Shown piece by piece: positions 1 to 6,230 of a stretch of 6,371 nucleotides of DNA (its first letter is position 1; each line of letters starts with the position of its first letter). The translations under genes were made by a program, and so were the position numbers. This DNA is from Candidatus Cloacimonadota bacterium (GTDB lineage: Bacteria > Cloacimonadota > Cloacimonadia > Cloacimonadales > Cloacimonadaceae). The notes under the pieces were generated by a model. The model did not search any database. It saw only the letters and a program-made list of their open reading frames with translations, and had not been told where the DNA came from. The stretch spans positions 1 through 6,371 of the forward strand of contig JAQVMI010000116.1 in NCBI GenBank assembly GCA_028703735.1, given 5' to 3'.

Positions 1-438
1 ACCAAGCATAATTCTGTATCCCAAGCGTAACAAATGAGCTTGACTACTGAACCCTAAATTACGGTTTAATAGCGATATAACAGTTACCAATGGAATTAAT
101 ACCACAAGGAGATAGTTTAGAAACTGCGCAGAAACCCTTAAAGCTGCCGATGCTCCTAACCAAGATCCAAGTAAAGCAAATGCACCGCTTGCCAAGGCAA
201 CTGGGATGTCAATCATCTTGGCACGAAAGTAGTTTAGGGTAGAGAATAATGTACCAAAGCAGGAAGAGAACTTATTCGTCCCCAAGGCTAAATGTGGAGG
301 TAAGCCAACACTCCAATAGGCAGGTAGTGATATTAAACCGCCACCTCCAGCTATGGCATCTATTAATCCTGCAAGAAAGATAAAGGGTAAGGCTATGGCA
401 TAATCTATTGCGGTTAGATGTAATGAAGCGATAATCAT
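1..438 (-). CDS. TauE/SafE (TSUP) family membrane permease, N-terminal part
   Basis: This is the first 146 residues of an inner-membrane protein that runs off the left edge; the family is usually about 250 residues, so roughly the last 100 are missing. Seen: a hydrophobic first segment (about residues 13-30) leading into AGLIDAIAGGGGLISLP (23-39), then GLPPHLALGTNKFSS (45-59). These are the family's first helix, the glycine-rich re-entrant stretch and the TNK motif. Further hydrophobic segments lie near 77-98 and 109-125. Known of the family: YfcA/TauE/SafE proteins are multi-pass permeases linked to export or uptake of sulfite, sulfonates or other small organic anions; the substrate cannot be read here. 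The ATG overlaps the TGA of the upstream gene (ATGA) with no well-placed Shine-Dalgarno (a GGAG lies 14 nt upstream), so translational coupling is likely. Family assignment is secure; substrate unknown. Confidence 0.9.
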   Translation of the reverse strand, partial: MIIASLHLTAIDYAIALPFIFLAGLIDAIAGGGGLISLPAYWSVGLPPHLALGTNKFSSCFGTLFSTLNYFRAKMIDIPVALASGAFALLGSWLGASAALRVSAQFLNYLLVVLIPLVTVISLLNRNLGFSSQAHLLRLGYRIMLG

Positions 439-3400
439 AATTCTGCTTTGAACTCCAGTTTTAAATCTTGTCTGCCTTTTTGTTTGGGATAATCTGTAAA
501 GCGATAATCCAGAGAGATACTGCTAAAGCTATTCATTCGGTAAAATATGGTTGTGTTTAAAGAGGGAATCCAGCCTGGTCTCTTTTGTGGCAGAAAGCTG
601 AAATAGCTACTGCCAGACAAATAATTACGAGTAAGGCTGGCAGAGGCTGAAAGGCGATACTTTTGCATCCATACACTGCGAACTGTGGGTGTAACAGTAT
701 AAGAACTTAAGCGGTAGTTTTCACTTCCATCCAACTTTTCTCCGGTTTCTGAAGCATATATAAGCTCAGTTTGTAAGTTACTTAAAGTTGCAATTTTCTT
801 TTGAACTAACAGACTGAAACTTTGCATTTCAGTTTTAGATTGATATCTTGAATCGCGGATCGAATCTAAATTTACCTGCAATCTGCTACTTAAGTCGCCT
901 TTACTTTTTACATCAAGTTGAGCCGTTCGAGTAAGAGAAGAACTCCTTTCCTGAGTTTGATATCTTTGGTCTAAAATTCGGTCAAAGGCAAATTGCAGAT
1001 TTCCTGTAATTCGATTTGGTAAAATATCCAGCCAGAGATTCTGCTGATAGCTTTGTTTTCCATAAAGGGTATCGTTAGTATTAAACACAGTTCCGGGATA
1101 AAATATATAGCTCTTCCAATCGTCTCGGTTAGAGCTTTGCTCGCTAAGATTAACGGTTGTATCGGTTTGCCAACGTTTGAACATAGTATTATTTATCAAA
1201 TTCCCCGGTTTCAAGTAAAGAGTTAACAGAGTATTGATTTCTGAGCTTAGTGACCCATTGGGACTTGTGATATAAATATAATCATAATCTCCCTCTGTTA
1301 CGCTAACTCCGGTACTATCATACAGCCCTATTCCATTGCCGATGTAATGTAGTTCCCTTATTTTGGGGTAGAATTCGGTTTGATTCAATTGGTAATTTGA
1401 ATATAAACTTATGGCTTGCTTAAAGAAGTCATGACTTAAGCGGAAATTTACCAGATCGTAATTGGTTTTTGGGTTTGCGTCTCCCTCTTTTTTTAGTTCT
1501 TTATGTGTAAAATCCAGATCAAGACGTCCAGAAGTGCTATTGATCATTTGCCGAAGGGCGTAGGTCTGAGATGAAGAAACCGTTTTCCAATTATTGTTCT
1601 TCACTCTTGTGGCATCATTACTAAAAGAAACATTGGTTAAATAAGTAGCAGAATTGCCAATGCTTACCGCTGGAGTGAATTTTTGATACCCACTTCCTAT
1701 CTGCTTACTCTCCAGCCTATTTAGCAATCCATCCAGTTTCAATTTAATCAAACCAATAGACCAAGCGGCTTCACCTTGATGGTTTTGCAGGATGTCATCC
1801 GGGTAAGTTTGCTGAAAATAGCTCTGTTTGGATAGGGTGCTGCGCAAATTTAGTGAGGGGATAACCGAAATTGCCTCGGAGTTTGTACTAAAGCGTATGG
1901 CTCTTTGCTCGTATAAATCATATATATCTTTGTAACGAAGCAATAGGGAGGTCTTCCACATTTGCTTGTCGAGTGTAAGAACTACATTGCTCTCATGCTG
2001 GGCCAATGAATCAGCGCTCATAAGTGAGGCAAAATCATATTCCTGGTTTGGATCTCTATATTTCCCCAAAAGAAAACTATCAGCTCCTCTTTGTTCGTGA
2101 TCAATCCGGAGCTTCAGCAGGGAAACAGGTATTTCAGCATAGAAATAGGCAATACCACTGTAATTATCGGTAACATTTAGCTCTGATAAACTGTTTTTGT
2201 CATAATAAGAACCCAATGTTTCCACACCTGCAGAGATTGCATCGCTATCATAGACTATAGATAGATCCAGGTTAGCTTGCTCTTCGGGAGCAACAAGTCT
2301 TTTCTGAGGAAGCCAAGAGCCCATGCCAATTCCAAGATAACGAAACTTGCCGGGTGAAAATTCTTCATAATCTCCATTTCCATAACCAACATAACTGAAA
2401 ACAACGGTATAATTGGCCGTTGTGTCATTGGGAGCATATTCGTAATATACGTTTCCTAAAGAACTAATCCTCCTAAGGTAAACTCCCACTCCCGGTTCCA
2501 CAGAAAACACACCCTCGCCCCATGCTTGACTATCTCCAGAACTATGCAATGAATCCAAATCTGCTGCTGTAAAATTATAAAGAAGGGGAGAATTTTTATC
2601 ATCCTGCTGCCAGATGAAATGGTGGCTTATTGATAGATTTGGGGTTACTAAAAACCTGGTGGAGTTCAAATAGCTACTTTGAGGATAATAATCTGCAGTA
2701 TATTGAAACCTGGCTAATACAGCATTGGTAGAGCTTATCAGCCTTTTAAACGAAACACTCCCTTCTGCATAGTCTATGCTATAATCTACTCCACGATTCC
2801 ATAAACTCCCATCTACATATATCTCTTCACTTCCAGAGATTACAATAAATCCTTGTTGAAAGTCATTTGCTCTAAGGTAATAGGGACCCTGTTTGCCATC
2901 TAAAATATCAAGTGTTAGGGATGTAGTTTTACCGCTTCCAGCAGAATATGCTGCTTGCATAAAATGTTTGTTCTTATACCAGGCATTTATTCCTTCAAAT
3001 TTCCCGTAGTATTCCATATAACGAGTATCGGTGAACTTCAATTCCACATCACCCATTGCAAGTTCGTATCTATCACCATAGATCTTTAGAAATACATTGT
3101 CCAGAGAGCTTAATTCTTTAGAATCACCTTCTGGAGATAGTTTGGATTCGCTATCAGACAATTGAGCTGCTATAAACACACCCTTGGCAAGTTCTCCACT
3201 TAGGTTTACAAATAGTGACTGTTTCAATCCAAATGATTCGTCGTCCGAAAAAGTGATTGCAAAAGTTTTTGCACCCTTTATATCAAGTTTGGTATCTGTA
3301 GTAAATATGGAATTACTACGGCGTTTTATTGAATTGAACAAACTATCAGACCGAGCCTGTGGTGCCCAGCTTTGTAATGGTTGTGTAAGAGATGGAGGAA

Positions 3401-3752
3401 CTAAAAAATACTCTATTTTTAGCTGAATCGTGCTTGTCGAGGGTTCCCATTCCAGATTTGGTAATGGTATAGAATCGTTGGTTGACATATCCGGGCGATG
3501 GGGAAGAGGTATGTTTAGCAATTTAATGGTGGAGTTCTTATAATCAATTATATAATTTATACCATTCAGCAATAGAGTACTATCAGCCCAAACAGATTCA
3601 CTGTGATGAATAATGGGAGAATCAGATAGCTTATAAAAAACTATTCCTTGTTCCAGAGAGATTGTTTTGCTTTGAAAAAGGCTTTGTGCAGCTATGGGGA
3701 GCAGGCTTGTTAATAATAGGAGTGCAATAATAATGATCTTGTATGGTATCAA
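435..3752 (-). CDS. Large exported beta-rich outer-membrane/surface protein, function unknown
   Basis: A 1105-residue protein I cannot assign to a named function. Seen: a signal peptide (Lys5, hydrophobic run 6-18, LPIAA before a likely cut after Ala22), no cysteine anywhere, and from about residue 160 to the end a series of alternating polar/aromatic stretches rich in Ser, Thr, Asn and Tyr, ending in DLKLEFKAEL, as expected for outer-membrane beta strands. A module SE-x4-D...G-x-x-Y-x-IDY occurs twice (51-78 and 308-335), the second after GKQGPYYLRAND (286-297). Glycine motifs VGYGNGDY (455), LGIGMGSW (473) and IGNGIGLY (804) recur. From memory, similar modules occur in large SprA-like and uncharacterised surface proteins of Bacteroidota-related phyla; this is not verified and it is much shorter than SprA. 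Start: TTG, 4 nt after the umuD stop, the only start that keeps the signal peptide (the frame closes 21 nt upstream; the next Met is residue 89). No good Shine-Dalgarno, so coupling to umuD is likely. Confidence 0.82.
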   Translation of the reverse strand: MIPYKIIIIALLLLTSLLPIAAQSLFQSKTISLEQGIVFYKLSDSPIIHHSESVWADSTLLLNGINYIIDYKNSTIKLLNIPLPHRPDMSTNDSIPLPNLEWEPSTSTIQLKIEYFLVPPSLTQPLQSWAPQARSDSLFNSIKRRSNSIFTTDTKLDIKGAKTFAITFSDDESFGLKQSLFVNLSGELAKGVFIAAQLSDSESKLSPEGDSKELSSLDNVFLKIYGDRYELAMGDVELKFTDTRYMEYYGKFEGINAWYKNKHFMQAAYSAGSGKTTSLTLDILDGKQGPYYLRANDFQQGFIVISGSEEIYVDGSLWNRGVDYSIDYAEGSVSFKRLISSTNAVLARFQYTADYYPQSSYLNSTRFLVTPNLSISHHFIWQQDDKNSPLLYNFTAADLDSLHSSGDSQAWGEGVFSVEPGVGVYLRRISSLGNVYYEYAPNDTTANYTVVFSYVGYGNGDYEEFSPGKFRYLGIGMGSWLPQKRLVAPEEQANLDLSIVYDSDAISAGVETLGSYYDKNSLSELNVTDNYSGIAYFYAEIPVSLLKLRIDHEQRGADSFLLGKYRDPNQEYDFASLMSADSLAQHESNVVLTLDKQMWKTSLLLRYKDIYDLYEQRAIRFSTNSEAISVIPSLNLRSTLSKQSYFQQTYPDDILQNHQGEAAWSIGLIKLKLDGLLNRLESKQIGSGYQKFTPAVSIGNSATYLTNVSFSNDATRVKNNNWKTVSSSQTYALRQMINSTSGRLDLDFTHKELKKEGDANPKTNYDLVNFRLSHDFFKQAISLYSNYQLNQTEFYPKIRELHYIGNGIGLYDSTGVSVTEGDYDYIYITSPNGSLSSEINTLLTLYLKPGNLINNTMFKRWQTDTTVNLSEQSSNRDDWKSYIFYPGTVFNTNDTLYGKQSYQQNLWLDILPNRITGNLQFAFDRILDQRYQTQERSSSLTRTAQLDVKSKGDLSSRLQVNLDSIRDSRYQSKTEMQSFSLLVQKKIATLSNLQTELIYASETGEKLDGSENYRLSSYTVTPTVRSVWMQKYRLSASASLTRNYLSGSSYFSFLPQKRPGWIPSLNTTIFYRMNSFSSISLDYRFTDYPKQKGRQDLKLEFKAEL

Positions 3753-3756
3753 AAGA

Positions 3757-4203
3757 TTAAACTTTATGTATTACGTAAGTTACTACACCCCAGATTACAA
3801 AATCCACTCCCTCGTGAATGTGAATGGGTAGAAACTCGTCATTTTCGGGCATCAGATAATAATCTTGTTCTACAATTCTTAGACGCTTTACGGTTAACTC
3901 GCCATCAACAATAGCAATAATGATGCGTTTATCTGAAGCTTCCAAAGCTCTATCCACAACAAGTATATCATCTGGTAATATTCCTGCACCTATCATAGAA
4001 TAACCATCTACCCGAACAAAATAGGTAGATGCTGGATGAGAAATAAGGTGTTCATTAAGATCAAGCTTGCCTTCAATATAATCCTGAGCAGGCGAAGGGA
4101 ATCCAGCATTGATTTTTGATGCCATCAAAGGACGCAAAAGCTTCTTGCCTTTTTCGAAGCTATAGATTGCTTTTATAGAGCCGTCGTTATTCTCGTTTTT
4201 CAT
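3757..4203 (-). CDS. umuD: UmuD-like S24 self-cleaving protease (SOS mutagenesis subunit)
   Basis: A 148-residue protein close to UmuD (139 residues in E. coli). Known role: RecA filaments trigger self-cleavage to UmuD', which joins UmuC to form translesion polymerase V. Seen: AGFPSPAQDYIE (33-44) holds the cleavage site Ala33-Gly34; LDLNEHLI-HPASTYFVRV-GYSM (47-70) carries the catalytic Ser69; DDILVVDRALEA (78-89) and DGELTVKRL (100-108) carry the catalytic Lys106; the tail is IWGVVTYVIH. The Ser is preceded by Tyr68 where GDSM is usual. There is no helix-turn-helix domain, so it is not LexA. The arm before the cut is 33 residues against about 24 in E. coli. No umuC lies next to it; it sits between a TPR lipoprotein and a surface protein gene. 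The start ATG has no Shine-Dalgarno: the 10 nt before it are TTCCATTTAT, preceded by a strong hairpin. Met27 would be too close to the cleavage site, so the first ATG is preferred. Confidence 0.93.
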   Translation of the reverse strand: MKNENNDGSIKAIYSFEKGKKLLRPLMASKINAGFPSPAQDYIEGKLDLNEHLISHPASTYFVRVDGYSMIGAGILPDDILVVDRALEASDKRIIIAIVDGELTVKRLRIVEQDYYLMPENDEFLPIHIHEGVDFVIWGVVTYVIHKV

Positions 4204-4213
4204 ATAAATGGAA

Positions 4214-4238
4214 AGGACGGGTGGAGACCACCCGTCCT
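4214..4238 (-). terminator. Strong hairpin between lipoprotein gene and umuD
   Basis: A perfect 11-bp inverted repeat (AGGACGGGTGG / CCACCCGTCCT on the minus strand, loop TCT) lies 12 nt after the lipoprotein stop and 10 nt before the umuD ATG. It is followed in the transcribed direction by TTTCCATTTAT, a poor U tract. It could be a leaky terminator lowering expression of umuD and the genes after it, an RNA-processing or stability stem, or a translation control element, since it fills the place where the umuD ribosome binding site should be. The hairpin is certain; its role is inferred. Confidence 0.6.
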
Positions 4239-4250
4239 GTAAGGAAAGTT

Positions 4251-5432
4251 TTATTTGGGCATTTTCTCAAGCATGGATTTCACTTGCTTTCCATATTTGG
4301 GATCATTTTGAATACGCTCAAGATCTGGCTTTGCTGCTTTATAATTCTTGGATTGGTAGTAAGCCAAGCCGCGTAACATTAAAGCATCGGAATTATTTCC
4401 AATAGTGCTTAAGGTGATGGAGGCATAGTTTATTACTTTAGACCAGTTCTTTTGAGTGTTGTAGTTGCTGGCAAGCAATAGGGCAAGCTGAGGATCGCGA
4501 TCCAAAGCTACAGATTTCTCGTAATACTCCACCATCGATTTCTTGTTATTCAATTCGTCGTAGTTTTTTCCGATCATAGAATAGACTTTGGCAAGTTCTG
4601 CATTATCGGGCTTGGTTTGTACCAATTTTTCCAAATACAGGTTTGCGTTTGCCCAGTCTTTTTTTGAACGGTAGAAATTTGCCATTCTACGAAACATATC
4701 AGCATCTTGCTTCAAAGCCAGAGCTTTGGTATAATACTTTTCTGCTTCTATCAGATTTCCTCTTTCCACATAGCGATCTGCCAGATTGATATAGGCTGCG
4801 GGATCATTTGATGCTTCGGCATATTCGATCAAAACTGCATAAGCGCGGGCTTCATCTTTAATGTTTTCACTCAGCACAAAAAACTTTGCATTCAAGATTT
4901 CGGGGTCATTAGGCTGAAGCTTTAGAATCTGATCATAATAAGTGATGGCTTTTTCGTACATGCCACCATTTTTTGCAGTTATTGCCAAGTTGTTATAAAC
5001 TCCTAAGATGTTTTGTTGTAGTTTTTCCGGAGTAATTTGAACAGGATTTAACGACTTGTAAATCCCCAGGGCATTTTCGTAACTTGCGATTGATTCACTA
5101 TACATTTGCATCTCACCACTTTCTACAGCCATGTCGATATGGGATTTGGCAATGTTCAGATTCATCTTTTCTACATTAAGGAGGATGGAATCACTTGGTA
5201 CAGCTGTAATTGCAGCCTCATTGAACAGGGTGATAGCTTCAGTAAACGAAAGCACTGCATCGTTATAGAGCTTTTCATCGTATGCATCATTACCATTGGC
5301 AGCAGCTTCATGTGCCAAGGCTAAGGGATTGCGAACAGGTTCTAATGGTACTTCTACTTGTTTGTTTCCACCACAGGCGGAAAGCAGCAGTAGTATTACC
5401 AAGCTTATGAAAGTCAGTTTCATCAGTTTCAT
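4251..5432 (-). CDS. TPR-repeat outer-membrane lipoprotein
   Basis: A 393-residue lipoprotein probably acting as a protein-protein scaffold in the periplasm. Seen: a lipoprotein signal peptide MKLMKL-hydrophobic-LLSAC with the lipidated Cys20, followed by GGNKQ (no Asp at +2, so outer-membrane sorting would be expected under the E. coli rule). A linker (24-36) leads into helical repeats filling the rest. The clearest TPR units are at about 43-76, 144-177 (NLA...YEKAITYYDQILKL), 211-243 (NLADRYVERG-EAEKYYTKALAL), 244-276, 279-313 (GKNYDEL-MVEYYEKSVAL) and 348-377. Known: TPR lipoproteins such as BamD hold envelope complexes together, but this one is longer and lacks features that would tie it to BamD. 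The first of two nearby ATGs (Met1, Met4) is chosen because GGAGG lies 8 nt upstream (5441-5445). It heads the minus-strand gene group and has its own candidate promoter; the hairpin after it may partly separate its expression from umuD. Confidence 0.9.
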   Translation of the reverse strand: MKLMKLTFISLVILLLLSACGGNKQVEVPLEPVRNPLALAHEAAANGNDAYDEKLYNDAVLSFTEAITLFNEAAITAVPSDSILLNVEKMNLNIAKSHIDMAVESGEMQMYSESIASYENALGIYKSLNPVQITPEKLQQNILGVYNNLAITAKNGGMYEKAITYYDQILKLQPNDPEILNAKFFVLSENIKDEARAYAVLIEYAEASNDPAAYINLADRYVERGNLIEAEKYYTKALALKQDADMFRRMANFYRSKKDWANANLYLEKLVQTKPDNAELAKVYSMIGKNYDELNNKKSMVEYYEKSVALDRDPQLALLLASNYNTQKNWSKVINYASITLSTIGNNSDALMLRGLAYYQSKNYKAAKPDLERIQNDPKYGKQVKSMLEKMPK

Positions 5433-5461
5433 GGGTAAATCCTCCAGATTTTCTTTATTCC

Positions 5462-5490
5462 TAAAGCTACGCCATGCCAGTTTTTGTCAA
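5462..5490 (-). promoter_or_regulatory. Candidate promoter for the lipoprotein gene group
   Basis: On the minus strand TTGACA (5490-5485) is followed by TAGCTTTA (5469-5462), with 18 nt between TTG and TA. This fits the Bacteroidota-type TTG/TAnnTTTG pattern better than a standard sigma-70 -10 box (none is well placed). It would give a leader of roughly 25 nt carrying GGAGG just before the ATG at 5432. Predicted only by motif and position. Confidence 0.5.
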
Positions 5491-5570
5491 CCTAAAAAAG
5501 TAGGGCGCAAAAATAAAATATACTCTTTGCAGAATATTTTCTACAATTCATAATACACTTTAATGCACTG

Positions 5571-5597
5571 ATAGGTAGTATCTTAAAGTATGCCTAT
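5571..5597. repeat. Imperfect inverted repeat in the divergent intergenic region
   Basis: Arms ATAGGTA (5571-5577) and TATGCCTAT (5589-5597) pair with one G-T wobble; three more pairs follow after a bulged G, around a CTTAAA loop. It lies between the two divergent candidate promoters and outside both, so it could be an operator for either gene or chance in AT-rich DNA. The remaining part of 5433-5730 holds no gene that I can support. Confidence 0.25.
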
Positions 5598-5652
5598 GAT
5601 GCTAATAATCAACACTTATACGCTAAATGCGAAAATTGTGGAATTATTTCTG

Positions 5653-5681
5653 TTGACAGAAAGTTAGTGCTATGCTTTTAT
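5653..5681 (+). promoter_or_regulatory. Candidate promoter for the HU gene
   Basis: A consensus TTGACA (5653-5658) lies 72 nt before the HU start. A sigma-70 reading gives TTTTAT (5676-5681) at 17-nt spacing; a Bacteroidota-like reading gives TATGCTTT (5671-5678), 15 nt after TTG. Either gives a leader of about 40 nt ending in a strong AAAGGAGGT (5719-5727). The -35 match is clear; the -10 element is ambiguous. Confidence 0.55.
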
Positions 5682-5730
5682 TTATCCGAAAGATCTCTCA
5701 CTCTTATCACAACAATAGAAAGGAGGTATT

Positions 5731-6006
5731 ATGAGCAGAGACGATTTAGTAAAAAAGATTGCAGGTGCAGCTGGCATTTCTCAGAAAGTGGCCGGTATTG
5801 CCCTTGCCGCAGTACTTGAAGGCGTTACCGAAACCTTAAAAGGTGGCGGTAAAGTTTCATTGGTAGGTTTTGGTTCTTTCAGCGTCGCACAGCGTAAAGC
5901 TCGCAATGGCATCAATCCCAAAACCAAGAAAGCTCTGAAAATACCGGCTCGCAAGGTCCCTGTTTTCAAAGCTGGTAAAAAACTTAAAGAGGCTGTGAAG
6001 AAATAA
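5731..6006 (+). CDS. hup: HU-family DNA-binding (nucleoid) protein
   Basis: A 91-residue histone-like protein, the usual HU length. HU dimers bend and compact DNA with little sequence preference, in replication, repair and transcription. Seen: an N-terminal helical half (about 3-38), then the signature GFGSFSV (46-52), the beta-arm RKARNGINPKTKKALKIPA (55-73) with the DNA-intercalating Pro63, and the closing PVFKAGKKLKEAV (77-89). The arm reads NPKTKK where NPQTGK is common, so an extra Lys replaces the turn Gly, and the whole protein is lysine-rich. Start: ATG preceded by AAAGGAGGT with 4 nt between GGAGG and ATG, a strong ribosome binding site fitting an abundant protein. It is monocistronic: its own candidate promoter lies upstream and a hairpin terminator follows 27 nt after the stop. 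Length and sequence favour HU over IHF, but the subtype is not proven. Confidence 0.96.
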   Translation: MSRDDLVKKIAGAAGISQKVAGIALAAVLEGVTETLKGGGKVSLVGFGSFSVAQRKARNGINPKTKKALKIPARKVPVFKAGKKLKEAVKK

Positions 6007-6033
6007 CTCCAATGTAATTCACAATCCTTAACT

Positions 6034-6059
6034 TGGCAGGAAGTTTATACTTCCTGCCA
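6034..6059 (+). terminator. Hairpin terminator after the HU gene
   Basis: A perfect 10-bp stem TGGCAGGAAG / CTTCCTGCCA (an 11th T-A pair is possible) encloses TTTATA and is followed by TTTAATATAT. It begins 27 nt after the HU stop. The stem is strong but the T tract is broken by A's, so termination may be partial. Confidence 0.75.
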
Positions 6060-6118
6060 TTTAATATATACTCACTTTTTTCTGTTTCATAGCCACATTT
6101 GGGATACTATGGGTTACT

Positions 6119-6160
6119 GAAAGCAAAATACCAGAAGCAGCAACTTAGTGAAGCAAGCAA
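6119..6160 (+). repeat. Three short GAA(A)GCA-type direct repeats upstream of dnaN
   Basis: GAAAGCAAAA (6119), GAAGCAGCAA (6134) and GAAGCAAGCAA (6150) start 15 and 16 nt apart, just before the candidate dnaN promoter. The spacing would suit a multi-site binding element, but the units are short and A-rich and may be chance. Confidence 0.25.
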
Positions 6161-6169
6161 AAAAAGTGC

Positions 6170-6196
6170 TTGACTAAATACCAAAGTTTAATTTTC
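6170..6196 (+). promoter_or_regulatory. Candidate promoter for dnaN
   Basis: TTGACT (6170-6175) is followed by TAATTTTC (6189-6196), 16 nt after TTG. No good sigma-70 -10 box lies at standard spacing (TTTAAT at 6187 is too close). The predicted leader of about 30 nt contains AGAGG (6221-6225), 5 nt before the ATG. Together with the HU terminator this suggests dnaN is transcribed from its own promoter and not from an upstream dnaA. Confidence 0.45.
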
Positions 6197-6230
6197 ATTG
6201 GAAAAAAGAGAATAATATTTAGAGGTTACC

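Noticed and set aside
3184..3426. Plus-strand open frame inside the surface protein gene
   Set aside because: It lies wholly antisense to a conserved-looking part of the large protein and its translation shows no recognisable features.
3757..4203. LexA repressor
   Set aside because: The protein has only a 33-residue arm before the cleavage site and no winged helix-turn-helix; sequence motifs match UmuD.
4251..5432. BamD (outer-membrane assembly lipoprotein)
   Set aside because: It is a TPR lipoprotein but is much longer than BamD (about 245 residues) with a different repeat layout; a specific name is not justified.
5462..5490. Sigma-54 promoter (TGGCAT on the minus strand)
   Set aside because: The downstream GC of a TGGCAC-N5-TTGC site is not present at the required spacing.
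5296..5553. Plus-strand open frame antisense to the lipoprotein start
   Set aside because: It overlaps the signal peptide and promoter of a well-supported minus-strand gene, has no domain-like content and no ribosome binding site of note; treated as a shadow.
5616..5690. DnaA boxes / origin in the HU upstream region
   Set aside because: TTATACGCT (5616) and TTATCCGAA (5682) each match only 7 of 9 positions of the DnaA box and TGTGGAATT (5637) only 6 of 9; in AT-rich DNA this is expected by chance.
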